64,000 nt of DNA, taken from positions 434,001 to 498,000 of the forward strand of contig NC_064654.1 of the NCBI RefSeq assembly GCF_001723175.1. The letters are read 5' to 3'. A program made the translations under genes and the position numbers. Each line of letters starts with the position of its first letter. Position 1 is the first letter of the stretch. Under the pieces are notes generated by a model. It saw only the letters and a program-made list of their open reading frames with translations, ran no database searches and was not told where the DNA came from. This document shows, in pieces, positions 1 through 10,801 of this stretch. The stretch comes from Penicillium oxalicum. Its lineage: Eukaryota > Ascomycota > Eurotiomycetes > Eurotiales > Aspergillaceae.

Positions 1-1156
1 ACTCATACCCATGTACGATATTGCCATTCTGTTGATTTTTTTATCTGGTTGTTTGGTCGTTTTCCGTACCATACCCGGGTTTTGAGGTTTTGATTTATGA
101 CTTTGTCCTTTTTGTTTTTCTTTTTTTCAAAGATCTCGTGTTGTGACCCGTTCAGCGACGGCGTTTATTTTCAGGGCATTTGCGAATATGATTTTCTCCG
201 GATGTTGCCTTGGGCCCCGGCATGCATTCAAGTTTTGCGACTTTTGATCCAAGTGTCCATTTGCATTTCTCTTTCCCTTCTCCTGGTAAACTCCAACGGT
301 GGGATATGGCATTGGTGACTGCTGCAGTTCGCTTTTTCTTGGCTTCTGCTTGATGAGGTGGTATGATTGAGCGGCACTGGCATTGCATAGGGTGCTGTAC
401 TGGTGTCTTGTACAATAGAGAGAGTAAGAGCTTCGCGACTCGAGTCCAGAGACGGCGGGATTGATGATTCCAGCCCGACAGTCGGTTGAAGCATCAGTTC
501 AGTTGGTCTTGTAGATTTCAAGCTTACCCTGTCAACCACTGGCCATTTTCTTCGAGTAGACCAGAAAATTATTTGACGCGATTGGGTTTTACAGTAGAGC
601 CCAGGGAGTCTTGTGTGGTTCGATTTCCATGCGAATCCGACTAAAGTGAATAGCCTCGAGGTCGTTTCATTGCAATTCAAACATTCCATAATTCTATTCC
701 TCTAGGGATTGACTTGCAGGTAGGGGAAGAACAAAAGATGGACGATCCACTGCGCCACTCCTGTCATGAATCTTTCGCTCAATCTGAATGAGTCGACTTG
801 TCATTTGCAATCTCTTCTGTGCTTGGATGCTCCACCGACTCGCCGAGGCTGACGATCTCCAGCCCTGCGCCTCTTGACCCCGTCAAGATGAGGCAGGATG
901 AGTCAGTCCGTGGGGAATGTACTGAGTACATGTAATTCTGCATGAAGAGACGGCTGTAGACTGGGTAGCCAGTACTTGATCACTCAGCAGTGGAGTCTGC
1001 GGGTCCCATGACGTGGTGGATCTGATTGGACGATGATTCTGAATGCATTTTGCCTCCTGCGAAGAAGCTCACGGGAAGACAAGACGGATTCACGATGGAG
1101 TTTGAAGACGAATTCCAGAAAATAGCACGTCCAGCATAGCAAAGCATGCTTGTGTT

Positions 1157-1173
1157 GGGGGGGGGGGGGGGGG
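1157..1173 (+). repeat. 17-nt poly-G tract
   Basis: An uninterrupted run of 17 G residues, about 270 bases upstream of the tif6 start codon and just before a TATA-like element. It is a homopolymer microsatellite and could form a G-quadruplex on this strand. Its exact length is unreliable in most sequencing methods. Confidence 0.9.
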
Positions 1174-1188
1174 TTTCACTTCAAAAAC

Positions 1189-1195
1189 TATATAA
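1189..1195 (+). promoter_or_regulatory. TATA-like element upstream of tif6
   Basis: The sequence TATATAA sits about 250 bases before the tif6 ATG and is followed by a long CT-rich tract, an arrangement common in filamentous fungal promoters. The match is to a short motif only, so the assignment is tentative. Confidence 0.35.
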
Positions 1196-1442
1196 TCTTG
1201 TCCATCTTCAAGAGTCTCCCTCCGAGATACAGTCTGCTATTTAATTTCTAATTCCTCTTTTTTTGCCGTATACACTCCCAAGTCTCTCCTCTCTCTTCCT
1301 CTTTTCTCACCTTCCGTCTCCACCGCATCCGAGCTTTTTTCGGCGGAACTTTTTGCTTCAACGACACAGCCGTCTCCTCCTCTTTCTTTCCCCTCCCACG
1401 ATACCCCTTCAGTCTATTACGACCACTTACGTCTCACAAATC

Positions 1443-2658
1443 ATGGCTGTTCGTGCTCAATTTGAAAACTCCAACGAGTATGTGCATTCTCCTGCCCATC
1501 TCCTGTCGTGGAAACTCTTCAGTCCGCAAAGATCGTCCTTTTGCGCATCAACCCCTCCTCCCCTCACTACCCAAATCACAACCCCCCTCCATGTCCCTCA
1601 AAATATGAAAAAAACCCCTATCAAAAAGCTTCTCATACAAAACTGCACCATACGCTATCACCCCCAAGAAAGGCGATCCAGTGAAGAACAAAAGAAAATG
1701 AAACCAAAAAAAAACATCGCCAATCTGCCATGTCATCAATCTGTCGCAGTCTTTTGAATCCTCAAAATTCCCACACCAAAATTTAACTAACTCCCTCTTT
1801 CCAGAGTCGGCGTCTTCGCCCGTCTCACCAACTCCTACGCCATCGTCGCCGTCGGCGCCTCGGAAAACTTCTACTCCGTCTTTGAATCGGAATTGCAAGA
1901 TGTCATCCCCATCTGTCATGCGACCATCGCCGGCACTCGCATCGTCGGTCGTCTGACCGTCGGCAACAAGAATGGTCTGCTGGTCCCGACCACAACGACC
2001 GATCAGGAATTGCAGCATTTGCGAAACACACTGCCCGATGCGGTCAAGATTCAACGTATAGAGGAGCGATTGAGTGCCCTGGGTAATGTCATTTGCTGTA
2101 ATGACCATGTGGCATTGGTGCACCCGGATCTGGAGAGAGAGACGGAGGAAATGTATGTCATTCTCTCTCTTTTTCCTTCCTTTCTTCCTTCCTTCCTTCT
2201 TGCTCTCTTTGACCAAAAAGAGGGAAAAAGGAAAGACAGGGGAAAACACTCCCTCCAAAATTGAATGTGATCTGTAAACTAACCTGTCCCCTCTCTCCAG
2301 TATCGCCGACGTCCTCGGTGTCGAAGTCTTCCGCCAAACAGTCGCCGACAATGTCCTCACAGGATCCTACATGGCCCTTTCCAACCAAGGTGGTCTTGTC
2401 CACCCCAAGACCTCTATCCGGGATCAAGATGAACTCTCTTCTCTCTTGCAGGTGCCTCTCGTGGCTGGCTCCGTGAACCGAGGTTCCCCCGTGGTCGGTG
2501 CCGGTATGGTGGTGAACGACTGGTTGGCCGTGACAGGTTTGGACACGACAGCCACCGAGCTGAGTGTCGTGGAGAGTGTCTTCCGTCTGGGTGAAATGGC
2601 TCCTGGCGGTGGTGGTGCCGGTGTGAATAAGGAGAGTATCGTGGAGAGTTTCTATTAG
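1443..2658 (+). CDS. tif6: Eukaryotic translation initiation factor 6 (Tif6/eIF6)
   Basis: Tif6 binds the 60S ribosomal subunit, is needed for its assembly in the nucleolus, and stops premature joining with 40S until it is released by Efl1/Sdo1. Three exons are supported: 1443-1477, 1805-2152 and 2301-2658, giving 246 residues, the normal family length. Introns have GTATGT donors and CAG acceptors; the first is unusually long (327 nt). The protein opens [20 protein letters not shown] and contains hallmark family segments such as [49 protein letters not shown], and SNQGGLVHP followed by [14 protein letters not shown]. These cover the five-fold pentein repeat along its whole length with no gap. 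The start is the ATG that yields the conserved N terminus. The gene converges on set2, with about 1.4 kb between stop codons. I read the exon joins by eye; the continuous family match makes them very likely. Confidence 0.97.
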
Positions 2659-4093
2659 AGACCCCCTCCCCAAAAAAGCCGCGATTACTTTTCTTCCTTT
2701 TGTTTTCCCTCCCTCCCCCTTATCTGAATGGACACTCTGTTATGGGTCGGACAAAATATAGGCCTCGAGGCATAGTTACCTCTCATATCACAGGTAATAA
2801 CATGATGCAAATAAAGAACCAGAAAAAAACCCCTGGAAAGAAAAAAGAAAGAAAAGAAAGAAAAACCCAAAGACGGCTCCTCTGAAGAAGAAAGTTTTTC
2901 CATGACATGGGCCCAACGAATCTTCTAAATACCTTTTCTGTTTCTTGTTCTTTTTTTCTTTCTTTCTTTTCCTTGGCCCCCCCTCTAACTTCTTGCTTCT
3001 ATTCCGATAGGATAACCTTGTCATGTGAATAGAGGCTTTTATGCATACAATGCTCTACATCTAGGATAGTTTGGTTGCAGAGTTGATTGTCGCAACACTT
3101 TGGTAAACTGGGTAGTAATCTTCAACGGTAGGAGAGCGCTGCAGGGCATAATATTCAGAGGTTGTGCAGATGTAGATGTATGGGCAAGCATAGGTGGGTT
3201 AGGTTGCAATATTAAACTCGACTGATCGTCAGGCTAGTTAAACGCCCTGCAAATGATTCACCAGAATTCATGATACAAGTACATGGTATACGCAAAGTAT
3301 CGCCAAAATAGAGAAGGCTAATCGTCCCAAAACTCCTTCATTGCAACTATTACCAGGGGGTATTCTTATACACGTAGCTAGGAACACAGAGTGAAAAGGG
3401 TAAGAAAGAAGAAGAAAAAGGAAAGGGAAAATAAAAGAGGAGCAAGGGAATATCCAGGACAAAAAACACAAAAGAAAAATGAAATAGGACAACACAGGGC
3501 ATCACACCTCAAATCACAAAACAACAGTGTGGTTTCCGAGTGTGCAAAGTTGAGGGTCACCGTATGTCCCAGTGGAAATGACAAGAAAAGAAAGGAAAGA
3601 ATAAAAAAAAAGTAATAATTCTGCTCGCCCCGCATGCGTATCTTTGAGGCGAGATGCAGACCCAATCTAGCCTGGATAGGCTCTGAGATCGTTGGATGCA
3701 CGAATCGCAGAGTGCATATCCAGATCGAGAAGTGATGGTTGGAGAATAATAGTACCGTAAAACGAAAAGGGGAAAAAAATGCTGCTCGCTAGACATATCG
3801 ATGGAGGTTGGGATATTGCGAAACAGAACTGTGGTGACAGTAGCAAAGGGTAAGGTGTAGATGACAAACGCTGCAAAACAAGCAACAGGCTGGAAAAGAA
3901 CCTTGGACTAAAAAGCAAATTTTTGCAACCCAACAGAGGGATTACCCTGTCGTGTGGGACTTCATAGGAGTATCAGACAAGGGTGAGACGAACGTGAGGT
4001 GAGTGAGAAGTTCAACCAGAACTAGACAGACCAGGGCTTGCTTGATCGGTTACTCATAGAGCCGTTCTTGCAAGCGGGCCTCAGTTCAGCCAT
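2659..4093. other. Convergent intergenic region between tif6 and set2
   Basis: Holds the 3' untranslated regions of tif6 (plus) and set2 (minus). The DNA is rich in A/G and T/C runs (for example 2821-2880, 3400-3480 and 3590-3612) and contains no open frame with recognisable content. Poly(A) signals are not obvious enough to place. Confidence 0.6.
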
Positions 4094-7000
4094 CTATGAT
4101 TGCCCATGTAAACCCACCGCCTCAGGTTGCGTCGGAAAATCATGCATCTCCACATCACTTCCACCCTCACCAGCAACATCGTTGGCCTTCACGTCTGGCA
4201 TGGGTGACGAGACCGACGTGTCGGGATCTTCTGTCTCCGGAGGGCCATCCACAGGTGGAGGTGGAGGAGGTGGAGGCGGCGGCGTGGATTTCTGACGTTT
4301 GGATGGTGAATTCTCCATGTCAGAGGCAAGATGTGTCTCGGCGGCTCCGGGTGGGCTTGCGTCGCCGTCACGTTTGCGCTTTAGTGCAGATGTGTTGCTA
4401 CTGCCATCATCCATTGGCGTCAAAGATCCAGCACTACGATTCGCGACGGCGCTGGCAGGTCCCTCCTGTTCATCATCCGACATTTTTATGTCGTGCGCGT
4501 CGGCTGGTGTGCTGCCGGGCTTTGACTCTGTCGCCGAAGCCCCTTTTTGGGCCTTGCGCGCTTCGCGCTCCTTATGCTTGGCGGCCGCCTTCTCGAAGAA
4601 GTTCTTGCAGTAGGACTTGACCGTTTTTTGATGCTTTTCGCTGACCTTGGTTGGATCAGCGACGCGCTGGTGCTTGTAATCACCCTCCACCAGCTTCTTG
4701 GCAGTCTACAGAGTATGTCAGATAGTGTCCAGAAATCGCTGTGGAGTTGAACAGACTGACCTCTTTGGCGAAGCGCTTCAGATCCTCCTTGGGAAGCTTA
4801 TGCTTGTACTGGTCTACGACATGCTTGATTGTCGGATGCAGCTGTTGCAAAATGACATGTCTGTCAGTGCCTGGGAGTCAATGGCTGGCCTGTCTAGGTG
4901 AGACATACCGTATTCTCATAAAGCTTCTTTTGCTTCTCCAAGGAAAGCTTCTTCCACCAGTCGCCCTCTTTCTTCTTCTTTTCGGGCACCTCAGATGAGG
5001 GCTGGGGTGTCCCCGGGGTTGACGTCTTCCGTTCCGACAGCGTCTTGTCTTGCGAGTTCACAATCCCGTCAATGATACTCTGCAACGCCTGGTTGCGCTT
5101 GGTAGCAGGCGCAAAAGCAGATGGCGCAGGGGCGGTTGGCCGAGTCCATGTCGTCTCTCCAGATGCCGAGTAGTAGTAGACCCGGCCTCCTTCGGCCTCT
5201 GCAGTGAACCATCCCTCGGGCAAAGGTTGTCGATTGCGAGGGTCATTGCGACGATCTCGGCGTGACCGGCCACCACCACCTCCACCGATGCTCCTGGACC
5301 CAGTCCACCATGATGGTGCATGTTGCGATCGCGCCGGGGCTGACCCGGACCGTGTCCTCGAGACTGCGGCCCCACAGGTATGACTGGAGATGGCGATCGG
5401 CTCACCATCCGCTGTGATTCCTCTCTCCCAGATTCTCGACGTTCAAATTGATTCACAGCAGGCTTAGCCTGCTGATCGCCTCGCTTCATTCGAGGAATTC
5501 GGTATCCGACCTCTAAATTTGACCAACTAGCCAACAATGCCGCAGCCTTGGTTGCAACCCGTTCGTCCTCATGAGTCGTCAGAGGGCGGATGTTGGACTC
5601 GATCTTCGAGTCAATGATCTTGTTGCGCGTCAAGCGGGGGAATTGGTCGAGGATGTCCAGGATTTGCAAGAGCACGTTATTGTCTTCCTTCCACATGGCC
5701 AATTGTGAATTCAGAATTTGGTATCCGTGCATCTTAACAACGCGATTGCGCACCCGCTCATCCTCACATCGTTGAAGGCGGCTCAAGAGCTTGACAGCGA
5801 TCCATTTCTCTTTGCACTGCATGAGCGCCGCCATAACTTTGGTGACGCCATCCTCTTCCAGAGACTTCGGTTGCACACTGTCCACATATTCTTCGTCAGG
5901 CTCGCCTGTCTTCTTCTTGCGAGGACGCCGAGCAACAGCCGTGTCCCAACTATCCGCATCATCGATACCCAAGGCCTCAATTGTCGCATTGGACAGCTTG
6001 GTCGCCTGCTCGGTCTGAGTACGGCCTCCAATGAACCCTTCACAGTTGGGCTCCCCACAGTAGCACGGCTGCGGTTCCGTGCCGTAGCGATCGACGTTGT
6101 AATCAAAGACAAGTTCCTCGCCGGCTCGGATCGATCGCTCGGCGAAGATGCCCATGCGGAATTTCTCGCCCACCACCCATTTGTCGACATAGCAATTTGG
6201 GTTGCACGAATGGTTGCAGAAGCGGCCCAAGTTACCCCGTCTCGTTGCATCGACGAATTCATTTCTGTTCAAGGACATGAAATAGAAGTGCTTGATGCCT
6301 TCCTCATCGTACTGTTTCATCCGGCGCCGAAATTGGGCCTCCCCAACGACCTCACCGACATATTCAAAGATGAGCTGGTGGGGATCGAGGTCGGCTTCCG
6401 CTCGAAGACCAAAGCCTTTCTTTTCAGTCTTGATGACCGCGACTGGTGCGTATTGCTTTTTCTGGAATCGTTGGTTCCGACAATCTGGCCCGCAGCCGCA
6501 GTCGCCCACGCACTCAATTTTCGTTGCACGGTTGATGCAGTCGGAATCCTCGCCACACGCTTGGTTCAGGCCAGCCTCGGAGTCTAATTTTGAAATCAAC
6601 GGCCATGATCAGTATGAGGGTCGACAGAACAGTGTATCCATAACAAGTGAACAAAAAGGTTGGCAGGTTCTGTGGGGTAAAGCACTGCCGTCCATTGGAG
6701 GAGGAGTGTATCCAAGCCTCGAGTCCATTCTGCGCACGTCACGCTGTTTTGTTTCCACGCCGCTCTCGAGCGCTCTCCACTCGTCCCAGTGAGGACGCGA
6801 CACCACAAAAAAAGTCGATTGGCGGAACTCATACAGACCGCGCAGCTTGAGAGCAATAGAACGACAGAGCAGGTGAACAACAGAGATGAAGGGGGGGGTT
6901 AAAAAGAAGGCCACATACCCCACTCTTCCGCACAATCGCACTCCATCGCATGCTCCGTGTAGCCCATATTCTTGTTCGCGTACCAACAAGCCTCGATCTG

Positions 7001-7393
7001 TTCGAATGTGGCCAGCGCATCCTGGGTGCTGTCAGGCAAATGTGAGAACAGCTGAGGCGGCCGGGGCACAATTTTCTGTGACGAGTTGCGAGCAAGCTTG
7101 GGTGGTTGGCCTGGTTCCTCTTTCACGACAATTTCGCCGCCTACAGTTTCTTGCTTCATTTCCGACTCGTCCTTGACGGGCTTCGAGTCAGGGCCGGGTG
7201 GGGTCTCTGACTTGTGCAGTGGCAGCGTGGTATTGACTGATGATTCGTGTTTGAGAGATGGAGATGGTGATGGCGAGGGCTGCACCGAAGAGCCAATGGT
7301 GTAGGAGGTCTCCTCATGCCCATTCATAGAGGGCGACGCCATTTTGACGGAGGGCTCAGTATCCTGAGAGTCCGCGTTGCCATGAGCGGACAT
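4094..7393 (-). CDS. set2: Histone H3 lysine-36 methyltransferase Set2 (frame break before WW domain)
   Basis: Set2 methylates H3K36 co-transcriptionally while bound to the phosphorylated RNA polymerase II tail. Exons, in transcript order: 6919-7393 (ATG at 7393), then 6583 down to 4909, 4761-4841 and 4094-4705. Introns are 6584-6918 (335 nt, long), 4842-4908 and 4706-4760. Residues about 150-198 form the cysteine-rich AWS region (CDCAEEW, then [20 protein letters not shown]). The SET core follows, with [10 protein letters not shown] at 279-288, ELVFDYN near 316 and post-[11 protein letters not shown] at 332-339. Then come a TFIIS/LW-like helical stretch, a WW domain (LPEGWF...GRVYYY...TTWTRP), the SRI domain ([28 protein letters not shown]) and a tail with ten prolines. 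The SET and WW parts lie in different frames with no convincing intron between them (about 5230-5330): either a one-base indel, a missed weak intron or a real mutation. The product call is secure; the exact middle is not. Confidence 0.9.
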
Positions 7394-10300
7394 GACGAAC
7401 ACGGACCGTGTTGAGCTGGAAAGGGCCTCTGGAGCTCGATCCAAGCGGGTGCAGTTGATGAGGAGTACGAAACTAGAAAAGATGGGGGCAGCCAGGAGCT
7501 ATGGTGGACAGAATGGGCAAGGTTGATGATCCCTAAGAGCCGAATCAAGAAGAAGAGAAGATGGTCCAAGTGCACAGCTTCATTCCCAAAAAAAGATAAT
7601 CCTAAAGCGACTGGACCGACCATCACGCGCTCTCACCGCCCGGAGCCTCGATAACAGAACAACATCCACCGCCGCACTGGAAGGTGCCGACTCAGATCTA
7701 TCACGTGATGTGGCTCGAAGCGCCTAGCCATTCGCTCTGGGAGTCGCAGCGTTACTGCCAATGCTTCTCCCTCAATTTCTTCCCTTAACAAGCGAGACCA
7801 ACGGCTCGTGTGGCATGTCCAGTCTTTCATAGATACTTTCCCTGCTGAACAGGTCATGTTCATGGGCGAGGATGGGACCCTCCAGTGAGCAACACGTGAT
7901 CAACAATGTAGTCACGGAGGACTGATATCAAAGCCTCCCTCTGGCATGATCAGAGAGGCTTGGTGGCAAGATAAGGCCGGGGGCGCAATCGGATGGCTTT
8001 AAAGTCGCTGGACCTGAAAGTTGGGATAGCTTTGAGCCATTCCGAGATGCGTATCTCTGATCATGCAGAAGCCGCCGCCGCCGTGTCTGAGGATTACTAG
8101 CAACAGGAATCAAGGCGATGTCATGATTCAGCTTAGGATCGAACCATGCATCTGAGAAGAAATGCACTGAAGCATAGCCAATCAAATGAGGAAAATCACA
8201 GCTCTCATAAGACTGATCATTCTTGTGGGGAGTAAGTCTTCTCGGATGCACCGCAAAGCACTCGTGGAGGGAAATTGGGGGGCCCAGCCAAGATGAACAA
8301 GCACTGCAGACTCAAGCGATCCATGGTGGTTGCGCTTGGGGAGGTGAACGTGTCAGAAGGACCGCCATCACCCGGGGCGCATTGTGAGCGGTGCGTGTTT
8401 CACCTCCTGCAGATTTCAATCCTGTGCCATTCAAAGCGTAGCATCTGTAAAAGGAACGAAATGAATGGATGAGAAGGGCTGGTCTGGCGAGGAGGATTTC
8501 CTGCAAGCTGCAGGATTGAGTCTGGGCGAAAGATTCATTGGATCAGGGTTTCTCTGCAGGGCAGTCCTCTTTTGGCCCATTCCAGTTCTGACTACCTGGT
8601 ATGCAATTTGTATGCGATGCATATCAGAAACGCAAACGGTGTCTGTGCGTCCGGAGCCGCTGTCTCTGATTCAGTTGAGATCGTGAGATGCCGATGGTCG
8701 GGAAGACGGGGGCAAGAGGTGTAGAGCCACCGTAAGTGGTCGAGGTGCATGATGATGTTCGCCAACGTCGTATTGGCTCCGGGGTCCGAAGCAAGGCGCA
8801 GATCAAAGTTTCTCCATTTTCTTGTGAAAAAAAAAACAAAAACAAAAGTTCCAGTGATCATGAACCATCCGAGTTATCACATGGAAATGGAACGAGATCG
8901 GCTTCCGATCGCGCTTCCCCCCCCCGTCACGGCTATCCACGCACGCATGTATGATGCCTCTGAAGCTCTGGGTAGATCATGCTTCTGTCCACTCAGAGGC
9001 TTGAAAATGTAAGATGACGGTTGCGCAGATCGCGTTGTCCATATCAGTCCACGAGGAACCTAATTGTGCCGGGGGAGCAGGCTACAGTACTTTAGTTCTG
9101 TGTACTGTCGTGATATGTGCTTGGTATACATAATACGCGATCTATGTTGTCTCTGCCAAGAATTGACAACCAACTGAACCAATATCGATACCTCAGCGAA
9201 ATACTGCGCGCCGCGCGGTACTTTGTGGAGGGAGAGCTGAAGAGTGACTCGGGTCATGCTGCCAGAACCAGGCTAAATCATGTGGATGGGTCATACTTTT
9301 CTCAAATGAATGGATCACTTATACAACCATGGCCATAGATTGACCTGTGAAGCATCAGTAGCCTATGGCGTTTCAAGCCAAAGGAAAAGGCAACGAAATA
9401 CAACCCATACTCGACACAGACCCTCACGGCAACATACTCTTGTCGGTGACGTCGATTGTGGCCTCGGAACACGGGGAGATAGGAAACGGGAGCCAGACAC
9501 GGCAATCAATGATAGTCATGGATGAACCGGAATGAATGTCCATGAATGCGCCGTGCTTTGACAGCTATTGGATTTACATCAGCGTTGCAACCGACGGGAG
9601 GGCTCCGATGACAGCAACCGAGAGACACCGTTGATTCAAGTGAGCGGGGCGAGAGGTCCACGGTCTTCAAAGCGTATCCTGTTTCTGCTCCGGACCTCTC
9701 TCGCGTCCATTCCTGAGCTGGGTTTTTCCCGAATGGTGCTGCATGCTGAACCTTACCGTCGAGATGGGAGGGGGAGGAGGGGGAAAGCGACCGGTCTAGT
9801 CGATAAATGTCGCCAGTCTCGCTGCCGTGATCAGTACGGTATCTACCAGATTGCGCGACATTGCCATCGTACAGGTACATACATGTCTTTAGATGTTCAA
9901 AATGTCAATTCTACGGCCAATCAGTACATTCCTGATCCAGTCGATCTCAGACCTGTCCCACTGCTATACACAGCCCTCAACCCCGTCTCTTTTCCATCTC
10001 TCGACTTCAACCCGCCGCGGACCGTCTCACCTATTGTTTTTTTTTTTCGCCAGAATCGGTCGGTGGATCAACTGTAAGCCGTCCCTGGCGCTAGCTTCAA
10101 ACACCTATTCACGGACGACCCAGTATGCTGGGCGCACCCGCCGTAGCGCGCCTATCACACGGTCGCAATTTGCCCTTAATGCGCCGACATGGACCTCGCG
10201 AGGCTCGTCGGGGCCTATCAGACCCGTGCACGGAGCACTGGCTATTACCATATTGGGCCATCAGCATTCCGCAAAGCCTTGTGCGGGAGCAGATTCGGGG

Positions 10301-10757
10301 GGAGGTAAAACTGATGGCCATTGGGGAGGATGAGAAGGCTGGGAACATTGACCGCAGGTTGTGTTTCCAGTACCGTGAAAACCGCACTGGCTTCCCGCAG
10401 CAGCGTACCTTGGCTCTGGGTCCGTCAGGACCAACCGTTATCGACGATGACCTTGAAGTCCGTACAGTTTACTGGATTTGGTAATCTTAATTTCATTTCC
10501 ATTACTTTAATCAATCGTGCTCTTTTGGTGATGATCCTCCATTTTGGTTTTCTTTTTGGATGAGTGGGGGGAAATTATTTTTTTTTCCAAAAAAAAGAAA
10601 AAAAAAAAAAAAAATAGACTTACAGTACGTTTGAGAAAAAAAAATGATGGAAATGAAAAAGGAATGAAAAGGCATTCGAGCCCACCACTCGGAACTTTTT
10701 TTTGAGTTCACCCTCATCAATACTACAGATTCGGATTTTTACTCTTTTTGACTATTG

Positions 10758-10801
<44 letters not shown>

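Larger units (their letters stand above)
1..1442. other. Intergenic region upstream of tif6; no gene recognised
   Basis: No open frame here carries a domain or motif I recognise; the longest, on the minus strand at 228-689, begins at a non-ATG codon and looks like chance. The last 200 bases (about 1250-1440) are strongly pyrimidine-rich, as is usual just upstream of fungal start codons, and are probably the tif6 promoter and leader. A 17-G run and a TATA-like element lie about 250-290 bases before the tif6 ATG. The 3' end of an upstream gene could lie within the first few hundred bases, but nothing shows it. Confidence 0.6.

Noticed and set aside
228..689. 153-codon minus-strand frame near the left edge
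   Set aside because: Starts at a non-ATG codon, has no motif, and overlaps other unrelated frames.
5718..6587. 289-codon plus-strand frame opposite set2
   Set aside because: Antisense shadow of the SET-domain exon, with no domain of its own.
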